Part shown: one piece after another, positions 1 to 13,539 of the stretch
Layout: each line of letters begins with the position of its first letter
Numbering within the stretch: the stretch's first letter is position 1
Source of the DNA: Penelope pileata
Taxonomy: Eukaryota; Chordata; Aves; Galliformes; Cracidae
DNA: 64,000 bases
Assembly: GCA_013396635.1 (NCBI GenBank)
Contig: WBMW01005104.1
Span: 416,843 to 480,842 of the forward strand
Direction: 5' to 3'
Notes under the pieces: generated by a model
What the model saw: the letters and a program-made list of their open reading frames with translations, nothing else
Databases searched by the model: none
What the model was told of the DNA's origin: nothing
Translations under genes and position numbers: made by a program

Positions 1-192
1 AGGAGGAAGGGAGGGAGGGAGGAAGAAAGAGAGAAAGAGAGACAGAAGGGGGGGGAGAAGGAGGGAGAGAAGGAGGGAGAGAAGGAGGGAGAGGGAAAGA
101 GGGAAAAGAGAGGCAAGAAAGAGAGGCAGAAAGAGAGGCAGAAAAGAGAGGCAGAAAAGAGAGGCAGAAAAGAGAGGCAGAAAGAGAGAAAG
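1..192. repeat. Polypurine microsatellite / 12-13 bp minisatellite
   Basis: The window opens in an almost pure A/G tract. Its first part holds GGGA and GAGA runs and an 8-G run near 48-55. Positions 55-96 repeat a 12-bp unit of the type GAGAAGGAGGGA about three times. Positions 108-192 repeat a 12-13 bp unit of the type GAGAGGCAGAAAA about six times, with indels of one A between units. The tract continues off the left edge, so its full length is unknown. Homopurine mirror-type tracts can form triplexes; three close G3 runs at 9-19 could contribute to a quadruplex. No coding potential is seen. Confidence 0.95.
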
Positions 193-195
193 TTT

Positions 196-1988
196 TGCTG
201 GTCTGGCATCTACAATTTTCTGTTATATATGTATGCTATTAAAATTATGATCACCTGTAAATGGCTACATTTACCAGACTAATAAAAATGAGGTAACATC
301 ATAAATAAATGTCTAACCCCATATTAAACACATATCATTCAGAGTATCTATATATTGATTTTAGATAATTTACAGCTCTAGATAATTGCAAATCTAGATT
401 CAAATTTACAAATAAGAGCAGAGTAGTGCATTTTAAATTTCTGGTATAATCAAACTACCTATTGTTTTAGCTTCAATTCTAGCTATTAAAGTAACTGAAA
501 AAAAAATAGATCTCTTTTACTGCTCCATATTGCATGAAGAGACTACATTATTTTTCAAACTGGCATGTCAATATTTATTTAAGAGAAGTTTACAGTTGTC
601 AAGAGAGCCTTTGAAAAAGTGTCCAGAACTCAGAAATTGGAAACCTTATTGCTCAGTGAATCTCTTGTTAGTGATTTCCTGGATTCCTGCAGAAATTCCA
701 GTTTCATTAAGAAAGCCTACCAGTGAGATGGGATGTTGTGATGAGATAATGGTCTCTTACTCACAGAAATACTGTGGAGAAACAGAAGCACTGTTTGAAA
801 GAGAAAATGATTTCTAATTATCCTGACAGATTCTTTCTCTTTCCACTAAAGATTAGCTGTCTGTTATCTGCAAGCAAATACAAAGAAACAAGACATAATA
901 TGACAATGTCGCCTCCTAATTTTATATATCATTAAAATGGAGGAAGGCATAGTATTTTTGTCATATGGAATTCCTTGTATCATCACAATGTTATTTAGCA
1001 AAGAAAAAGCGTTTGTTAATACGTGCAGGGTTTAAAAGAACATTGCATAACTGACTTTCAACTGATGAGCTGAAATTCTTATTCCCATTAACAGGGAAAA
1101 TCACCCAATCTTGTGTCCTTAAAGATCTTTCTTTGAGATCATATAGATCATATCTAAAGACCTGTCCACTCTGCCTGCGAAGACAATGGCTGGACACTAC
1201 CACCCTCCCACACAGAATGATGCTCAGCAAAGCTTCTTTATTCCTCGTAAGCCTGGCTGCCAGTGATCAAAAATCTAGCTATTGTCAACCTGCCAACATT
1301 TCTGTGTCCACATACTGAACTCACTCTGTCCCAGATGTGTTTGAACCACAGCATATGCCATGCAGGGTCAATCTATGCGTATGTAGCATGTCCTGTTGGA
1401 GAACTGCTGGCACTGCAGCTTTTGCTACTGCTCATGTCTTTGTGCATGTGTTTGATAGCACACAAAGCGCTAGCTACAAATTTAAAGTCCACAGAAGAAC
1501 TCCAATACTCTCACATGCAATGTGACTGAGTATAAAACTACACAATATTGTTGGTCTGCCAGCTGTGAAAAAAATATTTTTATATTCTTATTCTTTATAT
1601 TTTTGTAAAAGGATATTAAAGAATATCCTAGGTGCCATTGCGTCTACCATTGGAATTACATTTTTAACTTAACATCAGCAGTGCTGACTGAGGCATCCCC
1701 ATACTATTTTGAAGAAATTCGACTTTGTACAGATTGTTAGAAGACCTAAAGCCTTAACTTCTCAATATCTGCTTTATGTTTGTTCTTCTGACCATGACAC
1801 GTGAACTACTGATGTACATAGTCATAGTTCCAAGACTCTCCTCCTTACAACTTTGCCCAGGTATCTGCCATGTCAGCTTGAACATATTAGATGCAAAAAT
1901 CTCACAGCTACTGTTATTCATTCAGCGCTTGCAACCATATAAAACACAACTCGTATAGCCATATAAAACACAATTTTCAAACTCACAC
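196..1988. other. Unique A+T-rich DNA, no gene seen
   Basis: The open frames here (longest 95 codons at 530-817 plus, others at 991-1230 minus and 1133-1529 plus) overlap on opposite strands and show no domain, signal peptide or biased composition. The only local structure noticed is a 15-bp word present twice with a 24-bp period (1935-1949 and 1959-1973). Nothing else is recognised. Confidence 0.6.
1935..1973. repeat. Short tandem duplication, 24-bp period
   Basis: The word CCATATAAAACACAA occurs at 1935-1949 and again at 1959-1973, giving 1.6 copies of a 24-bp unit. This looks like a small replication-slippage duplication in unique sequence. Confidence 0.8.
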
Positions 1989-2095
1989 AGAATGACTAAG
2001 GCAGGAGATCATCTAGGCCACGTCCCTGCTCAGACCTGGGGTGCAATCATCTACAGTAGGCTGCTCATGACTGTGTCCATTTCTAAGTATGAGAC
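1989..2095 (-). mobile_element. Degraded CR1 LINE 3' tail (probable)
   Basis: Read on the plus strand, this segment follows the reverse complement of a CR1 3' end: an AGAATG start, a GATCATCTAGGCCA-like stretch, a TCCCTGCTCAGA-like stretch, then CTACAGTAGGCTGCTCATGA and TGTCCATTTC. The match is patchy, with substitutions and small indels, as expected for an old copy. CR1 is the dominant avian LINE and is normally 5'-truncated, which fits such a short piece. Alternative: chance similarity. The boundary on the right, where the GC-rich block begins, is approximate. Confidence 0.5.
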
Positions 2096-2730
2096 CTAGC
2101 GAAGCACATTCCCTCACCAGCTCCCTGATCATCTGTGCCAGCCAGCAATCACCAGCGCAACCCAGAAACCTCCTGCATAGCATGTGCCTTGCTGTGCTGC
2201 CCACTCCTCCAGCGGACAGAGCTGCTGGCCTGCACAATCTGTTCACTCCTCCTCGAGCCTTCCCCCTCACCGGCAGGATAGAGGAGGTGCCACCTGGTTC
2301 CTGCTCCCTGGATCTCCCCTCCCAAAGCTACACAGTCACACCCAACATGCTATTGGTCCCATGGCCATATTGGTAGCACTTATGGGGGAGGACAGTGGGG
2401 CAAACTGACTGACAGCCAGACAGGCCCTGAGCTGTGGCAGCAGGTTGGGCCTGCATGTGGGGTGTCTCCGTCCCCCAACTGAGGGAGTCTCAAGCCATAT
2501 GCAGGCTGCTGCCCTCCTCCTGAAGCCCCCCACTACTTGAGGGCACAGAACCCTGCCAGCACCCACCTCCTGTCAGCAAGGACGTGTCTCCCCCTGCCCT
2601 GTCAGGCCCCACCACTCTGAGTATGCAGAGCAGCATCCTCCCTGCAAGGTGCAGTTAGCTGGGGTGCAGGGACGCGTCCTGCCCACAGGGTGGGAGCTGC
2701 CCAGCAGTTCATTTTTGTGAGCCATGCTGG
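2096..2730. other. GC-rich, CpG-depleted block
   Basis: About 630 bases are clearly richer in G+C than their surroundings, with C-rich words such as CTCCCCTCCC and CCCTCCTCC. CpG dinucleotides are few (around ten by eye), far fewer than the local G+C would predict, so this is not a classical unmethylated CpG island. Overlapping open frames on both strands (2013-2270 minus, 2089-2376 plus, 2336-2566 minus) are explained by the low stop frequency in GC-rich sequence. It directly follows a probable CR1 tail and may be further degraded repeat DNA that I cannot name. An inverted CCAAT (ATTGG) at about 2352 is noted without weight. Confidence 0.5.
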
Positions 2731-5700
2731 TAGCTCTTCTCCTGGCTGCTGCTTCATTTAAATAGATGACTCAAGCAGAAGGTGAGAGAAGAAAGTGCTG
2801 TAATTTGGTTATGGGCGTCTGAAAGGCATCGTTGTTCAGACACTGGAATAAATGTGTAAAAACCCCTGGATGTGATGCAAGGGGATATCAGAGAAGCTCA
2901 ATGCACTGCCAGGCAGAAACACCTGCCTCAGCTCTAGGCTAGGAGCAACACAAGTGTTCTGGCCCTACACTCTGCCCAGACCAATACGGGCCTTTCTTCA
3001 GCAGCCCTACAGCTTCTGACAGCTAATGCACACACAGTAAGCAAAGAGGTTTATGATTACTTCCAAATATTATCTCTGGAGTCCACAGCACTACTCTCAA
3101 AGAGAAGACAAATTGGAACAGAAAAATCCTATCTATGCACCAGTGACTACAACTTCAAAACAGGCTTCCCTGCCCCAATCATCTGTTTTTCAAAAAGCGT
3201 AATGAAGAAAACTTGGACAAGGGGTATTTACTTGTTCCATCCTTGACTGCTTGACTGAAAAACTGTCATGGTATCAGTAGGTCAAACCAACTGTTTTAAC
3301 AGCCAAACCACAGCAAAGAAAATTCCTAAAATGTAATACTCAGATAAAACCCAGATCCCCTTTCCAATTCCCCCTATCACCATTCCCTCCTTTTCTATAA
3401 CTCCTCATTTTAAGATATGCTGTCTTTCTTCTCCATTATATGATTTAATCATGGCCTAAATTATCTGTCTTGGAATTAACAGTTTAGATCAAACAAGTTA
3501 TTTTCCAAGTGTATTGCCACTTTTTGTGCATTTCCAACAGCATTTTTTTGCACAACATATTGATGTTTCTATTGACTTTTACCTGAATGTAATGACACTT
3601 AACGTATTTATTTCCTACAAAGAAAGTAGGCAGTTTATTCTGGGATTATTATTTTACTAAATGGGCTTTGTCTGAGGATGCCAAACATCTTGGCTTCTCA
3701 CTTAACATCAAATGGTAAAGCTAATTCTTGTCAAGCAGCTGAAGTAATTGTTTTGTTTCTCAAATAAATCAGCACTATTTACAATGGACAGAGGGGTAGA
3801 AACAGAAATAAAAGGTGGATAAGGGGAAAAAAAATCAACCTTCTTTCATTTGAATAACGTCAGTATCTTAGTAGACTTATTCTCAACAACCTCAATGTAT
3901 TGTAAAATATGCTGCCACTTTAAACTCAATTTACTTTATGTGGGTAATTGATAAATTATGTATTAAAGTACAGATTTACTGCATTCAGTCCAGCATATCA
4001 CTCAGGTGAATACTAGTATATTTTTCTAAATTTTGCAGAATCAAAATCAAACGTACATATCCAGCCATCTAACAGATGATAGTAGATAGCATAGCTAATA
4101 TGAAAGAGAGCAGTATCAAAAATTTTATCCAGACATTACAACAATTCATTCCAATGCCAAAAGAACAGATTTGTTACATTATTTATAGAACAGATCTAAC
4201 CTCAAAAACCTTGGTCACAACAACTCACTCAACGTGGAATGACACTCCCTTTCAGAAATCTACGTAAGAAGCCTGTGACAGTGTACTTGGTCAGCACCAA
4301 TACAAAGGAAAGCTATAAAAAGTTATTATATAATTATGAACATGCATATACATTAAAAAAAAAAGGATTTCTCTTTTCTTTTTTCTTCTAACTTATCCAT
4401 CATATTATTAATGTATATTCTTTTTCTTCAAATACACAAAAAAACCTATTGCCCTTTTAATTTAAATGGAGTTACAGTTCCAGTGTGAGGAGAATGACTG
4501 ACCAGCACTGTGAAGCACTGTTAATATTGCTCCGATGAGGCTGACAGTTTGTAACACCTTGTTTATGAGACTATTGATTGAAAATTATATGACTTGAGCA
4601 CTCTTTCTAGTTGCATTACATTAGAGTTTGTTGTTGATTTACTTTAATATAGTGTTGCTGAACTATATTTTAGTTGTATTAAATTCATGTTTTTATTCTT
4701 TTTCAACTGTGGTGCTCTGATTACACTACACAGATGCACTATTATGTATAAACTGCTGGATCCCAGCCCACAAAAGACCACATGATTTTTAAAGGTTTTC
4801 CATCAAGCTGAGAGTGAAAGACAGACACAGGCAAAATGAAGCAGAACTATTTGTCAGACGCTGACAGTGTAGAGAAACACAGACAGATAGATAACAGATA
4901 GAAGTGTACTAAGTACCCTACAATTTATTGAAGCAAATAGAGGAGACTTGAGTGGCAAATTACCTATACTGTTCAAAAACCAGCAGGCTACCCTGTTTGC
5001 CAGCCATCCAAATTGTTTCTGGGCAATTTGACACATTTCTACTTTGTTGCACTATTTCTTATGGAATGACTTCGAGTTTTGATCATTCCCTGTTGTGCAA
5101 GGTCTTTCTAAACGCTAGCAAAACTTCTAAGAATGATAGTAAGAACAACTAAACATACGAAAATCATAAGCTGATCAGGCAATCATTTCGAGTAGTAGCA
5201 AATCAGACAGACATTAATTGTTTTAAAGGGAATAAAAAATATATTCAATACCAAATTAAAAACAAAAACCAGACAATTTCTTCCTAAGAAAGCTGAGAAA
5301 AGATCTTAGAGAACATAGTGTAAGAAATTTATCCAAAAAGTGATACAAAAAATGAATACTTGTTTTGCATACTGAATAAGTGAGAAGCAAAACATCAAAG
5401 ATCCACAGAAGAAAAAATACAATTTCTTTTTGAAGTCCTGTCTTCTTTCCACTTGAAAGCATAAAAGGTCACTTCTTTAAAACCAGCAAGGACACTGTTG
5501 CTCACAAAGTCAGGAATGCAGGAACAGGAATTCGATAGCAATTTTAGACCTGCTGATAATTCTCAGCACTAACCTGATACGCAGAGTTTTGCTCTGAATA
5601 ATGAAAGCAGAATGTAGTATAATTCTGTGATTGAGTCCTCTACTTGCCTAATATTGTGTGTATACGTACATCTACATATACACACACGTTACATGTTCTG

Positions 5701-8183
5701 TATGTGTATACATTCTAGTTCATTAAGCCTCTCCACGGCAAAGAAAGCTATGGAGCCTTACCAACTGCTGAGACAGGAAAATGGCAGTGATTGTAGCACA
5801 CTGGGAGAGATCAAGGGGTTTAACAAAGACAGGAAAACACAACAGCAACAGGGAACCACAGTTACCCCCCACCTGGGCTGCGCAATTATCGCATTCCATT
5901 GCAATGCTGGGACTGGATTTCTAGCTGTTATCAATGAGAACTACATGAATAAAGCAGCCCTACAAGAGGAGAAGAAACTCTGGGCACTGGTCTGAGGCAG
6001 CACGTGGGACCTGGCTCAAAATACACCTGAGGAGCCGCTCAGTACTTGCAATGGTGAGGTAACCTGAAGTCCACATCTTGCAAGAGCAACAAGACTGAAA
6101 ATAAACTACATAGTGCTTAGTTTAAAATGAGATGATGCGCACGCACACACACACACAAAAAAAAAACCCAGCTCTTTCAAAAAGAAAAAAGGCTACGTAA
6201 AAGATTAAAATATTCAGACACAGAACAGAGCATAAAATAGCTGAAATATTAATTCTATTTGTAACCTATTCCTTGAATTGCCTTCATGGCAAACATGTAG
6301 GATTTTCTAATGGTTTTAAGGAAGATCCTGGAATGAGTTTCATGTCTGCCCTAGATAAACTAGTGCAGATTGATATGATAACGAAGAGCTTAAATATCTT
6401 CTGCAAAGGAAAGTCATGCTTTCCAAATCTCTTTCTCTGAAGGAGTCAGTGAGCAAACGGACAGAGGAAAGTAAATTATATATTCTACTTTGATTTCCAA
6501 AAGCCATGAATTAAGATCTCTTGCTGATACTCATTAAGAAACAAAGTGGTTATACAATCATAAAACACACCGTATCTGATCACCGTAGAGGTCCACCTGT
6601 AACACTACTTCCCTGTGTCTGTCACAAGCTGGTTCCGTGCCACAAGGCTGGTATTCTTTAATCATTACTTTCAACTCTTATTTGGTAATTCTTTTCATTA
6701 CAGTATCTTACTGCTCATTATATAAAATGCATAGATTTTCTGTAGATTTATACATATTTCTTATTAAATTTATGCCTTTCCTTAACACTTTAGCTCAACT
6801 GTCAGCCTCAGTTAGGCACTGATATTCCAGCATTCAAACTCACTTGTATGCTCTAAAATAAGCTGTACCCATCAAGGAGCTGAGGAGAGGGGAATAACGT
6901 GACAAACAGTAGAAAATTAGAAACCAATCAACTGAATAAAAGCAGGTTGCTGAATAACAAGAACCAAATGGCTATCGCAGGCAACATATGCCAAAGATGT
7001 AAAACCTAATACAGATCAAATTAAACTACCTAGATAAAAATATGGTACTGTGAGGAATAAGGAAATTACTCGTCCAGATGAAAGCAGCCAGATAAATTAG
7101 ACAATGATCTTACACGCACCTAAAGACAGTGTGCTTATCTGATGAAGAACAGTACAATGGAAAGAAGCTTGTGGGAGGATCAAGGGCTATGGAAGAGTAT
7201 CGTAGCAGGTAGAGGCCTGCTGGCTAAATGAGTATATTTATAGCCAGTTGAAGAAATCAGCTATTTTATTCACAAATAGGATTGAGATACTTCAAGCACA
7301 AGCCTGTCAAAGTATGAACACCAAGTAATCAAAATGAATTAGGAAATTATGTTTTCCATCAGAATCGTTGCAAGCAGAACCCAGCAAAAACACTGAAACC
7401 CCCACCAAAAATTAAAATATTATCAGTTAAATATACTTCTTTGGCAATAGCAAATTTGGATCATAGTTGAACTAGCTGCTCTTGAAAGTCACTGCCTTTG
7501 GACAGGAAGTTGAATTTTTAATATCAAAAGCCAAAACAAGCGTGTGCAGACTTTTACTTTCTATTCAACGTTCTTAAAAACACTTTCTTTTAGCATTCCC
7601 AAATCCGACATTTCAACACTCTGAAATTACATCTTTCCTGAACAGTTCATTGTTGTATTGCACCTTTGATTTTAGCAGAACCACTTGGTAATTCAAGAGC
7701 CTCCTGTCCACATCCTTGATTGATGAGGCAGCCCTGCCAATTTCCTAGGCTCTACAGCCAGTCAGCAGGATTTGAGCCATGTTGGACAGGTTAGTCAAGG
7801 TGCAGGTGACAGCATATGAGGCTCCTATTCAGAAGGCAATGTGACTGTTTATATGAAAAGAGTTTTTGTCCTTTCAAAACGATTATTTCATTCCCCTGTT
7901 CGGAGAGGAGGGAGAAAGAGAATGGTTCAAGCGTTAACCACTTCTATCACTCCTCTAGATCAAATAAGTGCTTTTGCGACAGTATCTCCTATGGTTAAAT
8001 TTTCTAAACTTATTAGATTTTCTTGGTATTCCTTCGTGGATTTTTCCATGGTCTATACACATGTAGAATCTAAACAGATTAGAAGAATTATTTGTCATGA
8101 GATATGGGTAATGTTCCTGTAGCACTTTTGTACAAGCGTGACATCGCTTGCAGGAGTGCTCCCACAGCCCCTCCTTTTTCTTT
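2731..8183. other. Unique A+T-rich DNA, no gene seen
   Basis: Nothing beyond simple repeats is recognised. The longest frame is 5627-5995 (122 codons, plus). It begins in a TG/CA-rich stretch and shows no domain, and no splice pair or Kozak context supports it. Around 4530-4690 the sequence has the even, TAAT-rich texture often seen in conserved non-coding DNA, but this cannot be tested without alignment. Confidence 0.6.
6137..6166. repeat. (CA)n microsatellite followed by poly-A
   Basis: Alternating GC/AC leads into a run of about eight CA units and then ten A residues. Such tracts are length-polymorphic. No transposon was seen for which the A run would be a tail. Confidence 0.9.
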
Positions 8184-8204
8184 CCCCCACCCCCACCCCC
8201 ACCC
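8184..8204 (-). other. Strong G-quadruplex motif on the minus strand
   Basis: The plus strand carries C5-A-C5-A-C5-A-C3. On the minus strand this is four G runs of at least three separated by single T loops, the most stable class of canonical quadruplex motif. The complementary strand fits an i-motif. It sits in otherwise A+T-rich DNA without a nearby promoter-like feature. A glycine run in a minus-strand open frame (7955-8287) is only a translation of this tract and not evidence for a protein. Confidence 0.85.
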
Positions 8205-9160
8205 ATCAAAATGTCCTGGATAACAGCAGCAATTAAGATAAGTGATAGGAAACAGTAATCAAATACCTCAAACTGTGCTTGCTCCAAATCTGTTTGCTAA
8301 AGAGGAAACTGATCATCGATGAGATCAATCAGAAACCAGGGAACTGCAAAGATACTCTTGAAACAAAACAGTCCTCTCTACCTGAGAGGAAGCAGAAAGT
8401 GAGCCTGAGCACAGCACGCTGTCTACATCCTCATTAGCTAGATTTTTTTTTCCTCTTGCAGATTTTTTAAAATCATTTTTAGCAAGATTATCTAAAATCC
8501 TAGTCTCCTTTTACGGGCATGTAGCCACTGTTTACCTTTATTCCACTGGAACAGTGTGGCAATGCTTGATAATATTCTACCATTTCAAATATTTCAGTGT
8601 TCCACAAACACATAATAAGGTGATAAGAAGATTGTTGTTATTTTCACATTCCCAGCCTAAGATTCCCTCTTACAGATTAAGACCCTAATATTTTAGGTGC
8701 TATATGAGTAAAGAACAAAGAAGGAAAAGAACAAAAGACATAGAAACAGAAAGATGCATAAGGAAAAAGATCCCTGTAAGAGGCAGCTGCTCCACTGTAT
8801 GAATGACACAACACAGTTGTGAAGTCTGTTGAAATACAGGAAAATGATGGAATACCAGTCACAAAATCTGGATGTTAGTATTATGTTCCCACTTAACATG
8901 CAAGGATAACATATCCAAACCACTCTAAAGAACTGTATTTAAATAGCTATCGTAGCTGGCTTTTTTGAAAGTTTATGTTTTTGTTGATTACTTTGAGACA
9001 ATTTCCGTATTCAGATAACACGGATTTCAATAAATTATTTCATAAATTACTTAAGATAAGATAGATGTATTTATAAAAGGTTAAATAAGGGTATTTTCAT
9101 CTTCTATTAGAATTCATTCTCATTCTGCCTTGTTTTTAACTTCTGTGACATCCTGGCTCC

Positions 9161-9182
9161 AAAAAAAAAAAAAAAAAAAAAA
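9161..9182. repeat. Poly-A run (22 A)
   Basis: Twenty-two consecutive A residues. No AATAAA lies within about 40 bases upstream and no gene-like sequence precedes it, so it is read as a simple homopolymer and not as the tail of a processed pseudogene. Confidence 0.95.
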
Positions 9183-12100
9183 TTCTTGCCCTGAGCGTAA
9201 GATCTTTGACTCCTGTTTCTCTCGAAGATGAGACTATGAAAAGCAGATGACATCATCTACACTACAGAATCTGGCAACTCTACAGAAGTCAGAATATTTA
9301 GACATTTTCCACAGAAAACAGATTAAAGCATCATATATGCTTAATACAGAAAAAGAGAGATATGTATTGTATTTCGCTTTTCAGAAAGTGGGAATTCAAA
9401 TCATTTCTCAGATTTCATCTCCTGAACTAAGATCTGGAAGAAGGAAAACATTTCCTAGCCAGGTAATATTCCTAGCCAGTTTCTCTCCACGGATAGTTTC
9501 ACTAACACATTTACAGGATGAACTGTTCAAGAGTTGCCTCACAAATTTCACATATGAAATGAAGGTGTTACAATCCTCTATTATTGACTTATCTACATTT
9601 CATGAATGGGTTTGCTTACAGTAAAGTGGCAAGCCCCTCGCCCGTGGCAAAGTGGCTCTCCAGGAGAACAATGCAGCAGTGACTGAACTGTCTCAAGTAG
9701 CTCAGTTCTCAGGCAGAAATAAGGTGATATTTGTGTATCAGCTTGGACTGGAAGTTACAAGAAGTGCTTGGGCAGACTTTAGAGAAAACTCAGGCAGAAG
9801 AGATCTTTGCCCTCTATCAACATTTCTCTGTTTAAATCCTGTAGGATAGAAGCTGTTTAAAGGACGAGCTCACAGAAGTGCCCAAGCAGTTCATGGTATG
9901 AGCTGATAGCTCACAGGAGACATGCTGATGCTAGAGAAGAGAGCAAATCTATTTACAGGGAAGACTGCTGTTCAAACCGCTGCCCTGCCCATCCTCATCC
10001 TGCAGTTCACCAATCCATCTGGGGGAGTTCAATGGCTCATGGAGCTGCTGATCCTCACGTCACTGCACAATCCAAATTAAAAGTGCTCCTCTCCTTTCCC
10101 ACTCCATCTCTATCAAAACACAATCATCTTTTCATATTGCTAATTTCAGGGATCAACCGAAAGGAAAGCACAAGAATCTATGAAGAGTTGACAGTGTCTT
10201 CTCAAATACCCAGTGGAAAGGCCAATGCATTAAGTATCTATGCCCTGAAAAGTCCCTAGCGGATAAAAGTGAATTCAATAGCATGCAGGTCAAAGAAAGA
10301 AAAACCTATGCCAACCACAGTCCAAACCTGTCACTTCACCTCATGCTTACAGTCTGCTTGGAAGCTGTCCATGGAAATCCAAGCTATATAGCCTTTTTAA
10401 CTCTTATTAGGATGATTGGTCTATATTACAGCAAGATTGAGAATGTTTGAAGATGGGAGGCGGGGTGAGGGCAAAAAGGCGGGAGAATCAAAGAAGAAAA
10501 TAATTGTTGGTCTAATAATCTGAAAATGTCCTCAGTGTATCTCTGACATGGAATTACAGAATTTTATTCTGCATTCTTTCTCAGTCTAAGCATTACCAAT
10601 AAATGATTCCATTTATGACCTCCCTTCTAAGTACCATTTAGTTACGGCACTGTTATTTGGATTATGAAGTATCATAAACACCCTGCCAAACTCTAACTGT
10701 AATTAGTCTCTTTCATTTATTCATTAGGACTTTTCTCTGAGAGTCATCATTGTCTGCTTTTTCAAAATCACTTGAGATTACTGATACATATCAGGCCTGA
10801 ACTTTCATCACTTTAAATAATTTAGTTTCAGTGAAACTAGATTCTGATATGTTCACAAGACTGAACTTAGCCTTTTGTGTAACTTCACTAAAAGAAAATT
10901 TCAACAGTTCATGTACTTAAACTAACATTTCCTCCCTACTGTCCATATTCAAGATTCTGTGCGCAGCTCTGTACATTTTTCAGTGAATAACCTTGGTGCA
11001 AGGCTTACATACCTGGGTGTTGGCTGAAAACAGATAACAATTTTTGATTGGACAATATACTGTTATTCTCTCCCTCTTCCTTTTCTATCCACAAGAGCTA
11101 TATTTGGCACCTGTTCATACTGATTTGCTGTAGATGTTCCGTTTTTCCTGCTCTGAACCAAAGGCCTACTTTATATCAAGAACAAATGAATTCTCAGCAC
11201 AAGTAAAATCAATGCAACCATCAAAGACACAATGATACAGACTTCTAGCTATGCCTAATCAATAGAAATATCGAAAGATAGTTTAAGGTTATCAGGTGTA
11301 CCCAAGGCTGTAGTTAATTCCCAAAATAATCAAGTATCACACCCTCAAAATCATTTGCCTTTTTTAGCATCATTTAGCATTGAAGCATTTGACAGAAATG
11401 TGCATGCCAGCACACATACAAAGCCACAGTACGTGTGATTGGGTTTCTGCCGCAATTTCTTGGTGAATGGAAGAGGGTGGTTAAAAATCATAGCACATAA
11501 AAATCAAGATATGTATGTATAAAACAAATTTCATAAAAAGGCATCATTTCTTTACTTTTCTATAAGGATAAGTTAGATTTCTCAACTATCAGATTTACAA
11601 AAATTGCTAAAAACAAGTTATTTGTTTCAGATTACTTGTAATTCATGACATGGTAATTTATGGCAGGTCTGTAAATGCCATCATTCTAAACAGTGTTAAT
11701 GTTGAATGAAGAAATCTAATAAACAGTATCTCTGCCTGAAGACGTGGAGGCCAGATAAGAATCTAATATAAGCACTTTGTAACTTCTGCCACTCACAGTG
11801 TTTGACAGAAGAGAGGGGAACATATAAAATAAAAGAAGGGTGGTTTCAGCCACAAGTGTGTTATCTATAAAATGTCATCATCTCTTGGAATAAGTTTTAT
11901 CCGTGCCGTGTGCTGCGATTGTTCATACTTAGATGACTACACAGCTAAAGTGAATATTTAATCAAAAATGAAAACAAAACCCCATACCCACGATGGCAAG
12001 AGAGGGAGTACTTTACAGCTAAGCACTTCAAAAGCAGTTTGATCTAATAGCAGGAGTGCATTACTCTGTTCTACCATATTATTTAATATAAAATAATTTG

Positions 12101-13525
12101 TGAAGAGAGAACTATCAGGTGGCATTTGCTAAGAAAAAATGTCATCATTGTTTGTAACCATCATACCAAGGCACGGTCAACCTGCCTTAAATTCTTGTCC
12201 TTCGGATGACTTCAAATATACAAGAAAAGCAGCATTTCAGATTTGCTGGTTTTGTGATGAGCTCACAAGCAAGGATCAAGAATTTCAAATCAAGCCACTT
12301 CAAACATTGTTTCCAGTTATTTCTTTTGTAAATTACTCCGATCCTTTGGTTTACAAATATATACTCGGTTTAACTGTTCAGTGTATTACTGTCATTCTTG
12401 AGGAGACTTCCAATATAGCTTCTCCCATTCTGGTGCTTATCTGAGACAACGTTTCAACTAAAAGACAAGATAAACCTACCCAAAGTACTTTTTATTAAGA
12501 ATTATTTTTATTAAAGATCAGTATTAAACTCTTTTGCTGCTGTGGTAGCACACCTCAGATAAATGACATTATGAACTCCTTACTTCATTTAATTTCAAAC
12601 TCCAGAAAATCACTGACTGACTACCACATTTCACAGTCGTGTTACACTGTCAAACATTTTTCACTTTATAGTGCTCCTGAATGCTATTACTTCCAATTTA
12701 TATGCACTGAACTAGTAGATTTCCCTTACTGGAATATTTGATGCGGTTCTATTAGGTTCACCTTTGGAAAAAAGTAATCCTAAATGACTTATTTGGCTAG
12801 AACATATTGCAAAATATTACTAGAAAAGATTGTCAGAAATTTAGACTTTTGAAGTACTAACAAGCCAGTGAAGGCAAAATAAACTAGTTCAACTTTACCA
12901 GTAAAATTAATATGCCCTTTGCCTAAAGCTTAAATACAATGCAATACCACAGCACGCTAAAGTAACTATTTAAGAAATCACATTTTCCAAGTAGCATTTT
13001 AGATAGAAAAAACAGACAGTGGCAATATTTTTTTATGAGGAAAAACACCCCTGTAGCTATGCAGATATGTTTTTATTTTATTTTCATGCTGTAATTTGCA
13101 GCTGAAGTTGCTGTTAATTTTTTAAAAAAATAATTTACATTTGTTCAGCTTGTAGATCAATTTCAAGGGAGCGAGGAGGCGAAATCCACGCCATTCAACC
13201 ATTTGCTGTTGGATTTCACAGCTATTTTAACACTTCATTTGATCTTCTCTTTGAGTCATGAATCTGAAGTTACTTCAAAACCTCAGCTTCTCAAAAAAAA
13301 GAATACATCAACTCATAAATGCCAAAGGAAAAATCCATCATTGCTGAACATACATTTCAAACCTTCATACAAGCTTCATTCATGTAGCTTATCTGGTAAA
13401 AATCACAAGGAGAATAGCCATTTAGTGTAAGTTAGGCTTCTGAATAAGGGCTGCATAGATTTACACTTGCCACATATTTAGCTAAAGAAATTCAAAAACC
13501 CCTTACAGAGAAAATCATATAGCGT

Positions 13526-13539
13526 AAAAAAAAAAAAAA
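13526..13539. repeat. Poly-A run (14 A)
   Basis: Plain homopolymer in unique DNA; a second 12-A run lies at 13728-13739. Nothing around either suggests a retroposed copy. Confidence 0.9.

Noticed and set aside
2096..2730. CpG island promoter
   Set aside because: G+C is high but CpG is strongly depleted, and no transcript-like feature follows on either side.
5627..5995. 122-codon plus-strand frame as a gene
   Set aside because: It starts in TG/CA-rich low complexity, has no domain or splice context, and frames near this length are expected a few times by chance in 64 kb of such DNA.
9120..9182. Processed pseudogene ending in a 22-A tail
   Set aside because: No polyadenylation signal near the A run and no gene-like body upstream.
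9247..9624. 125-codon plus-strand frame as a gene
   Set aside because: Composition matches the surrounding non-coding DNA, no domain is recognisable, and no regulatory or splice signals support it.
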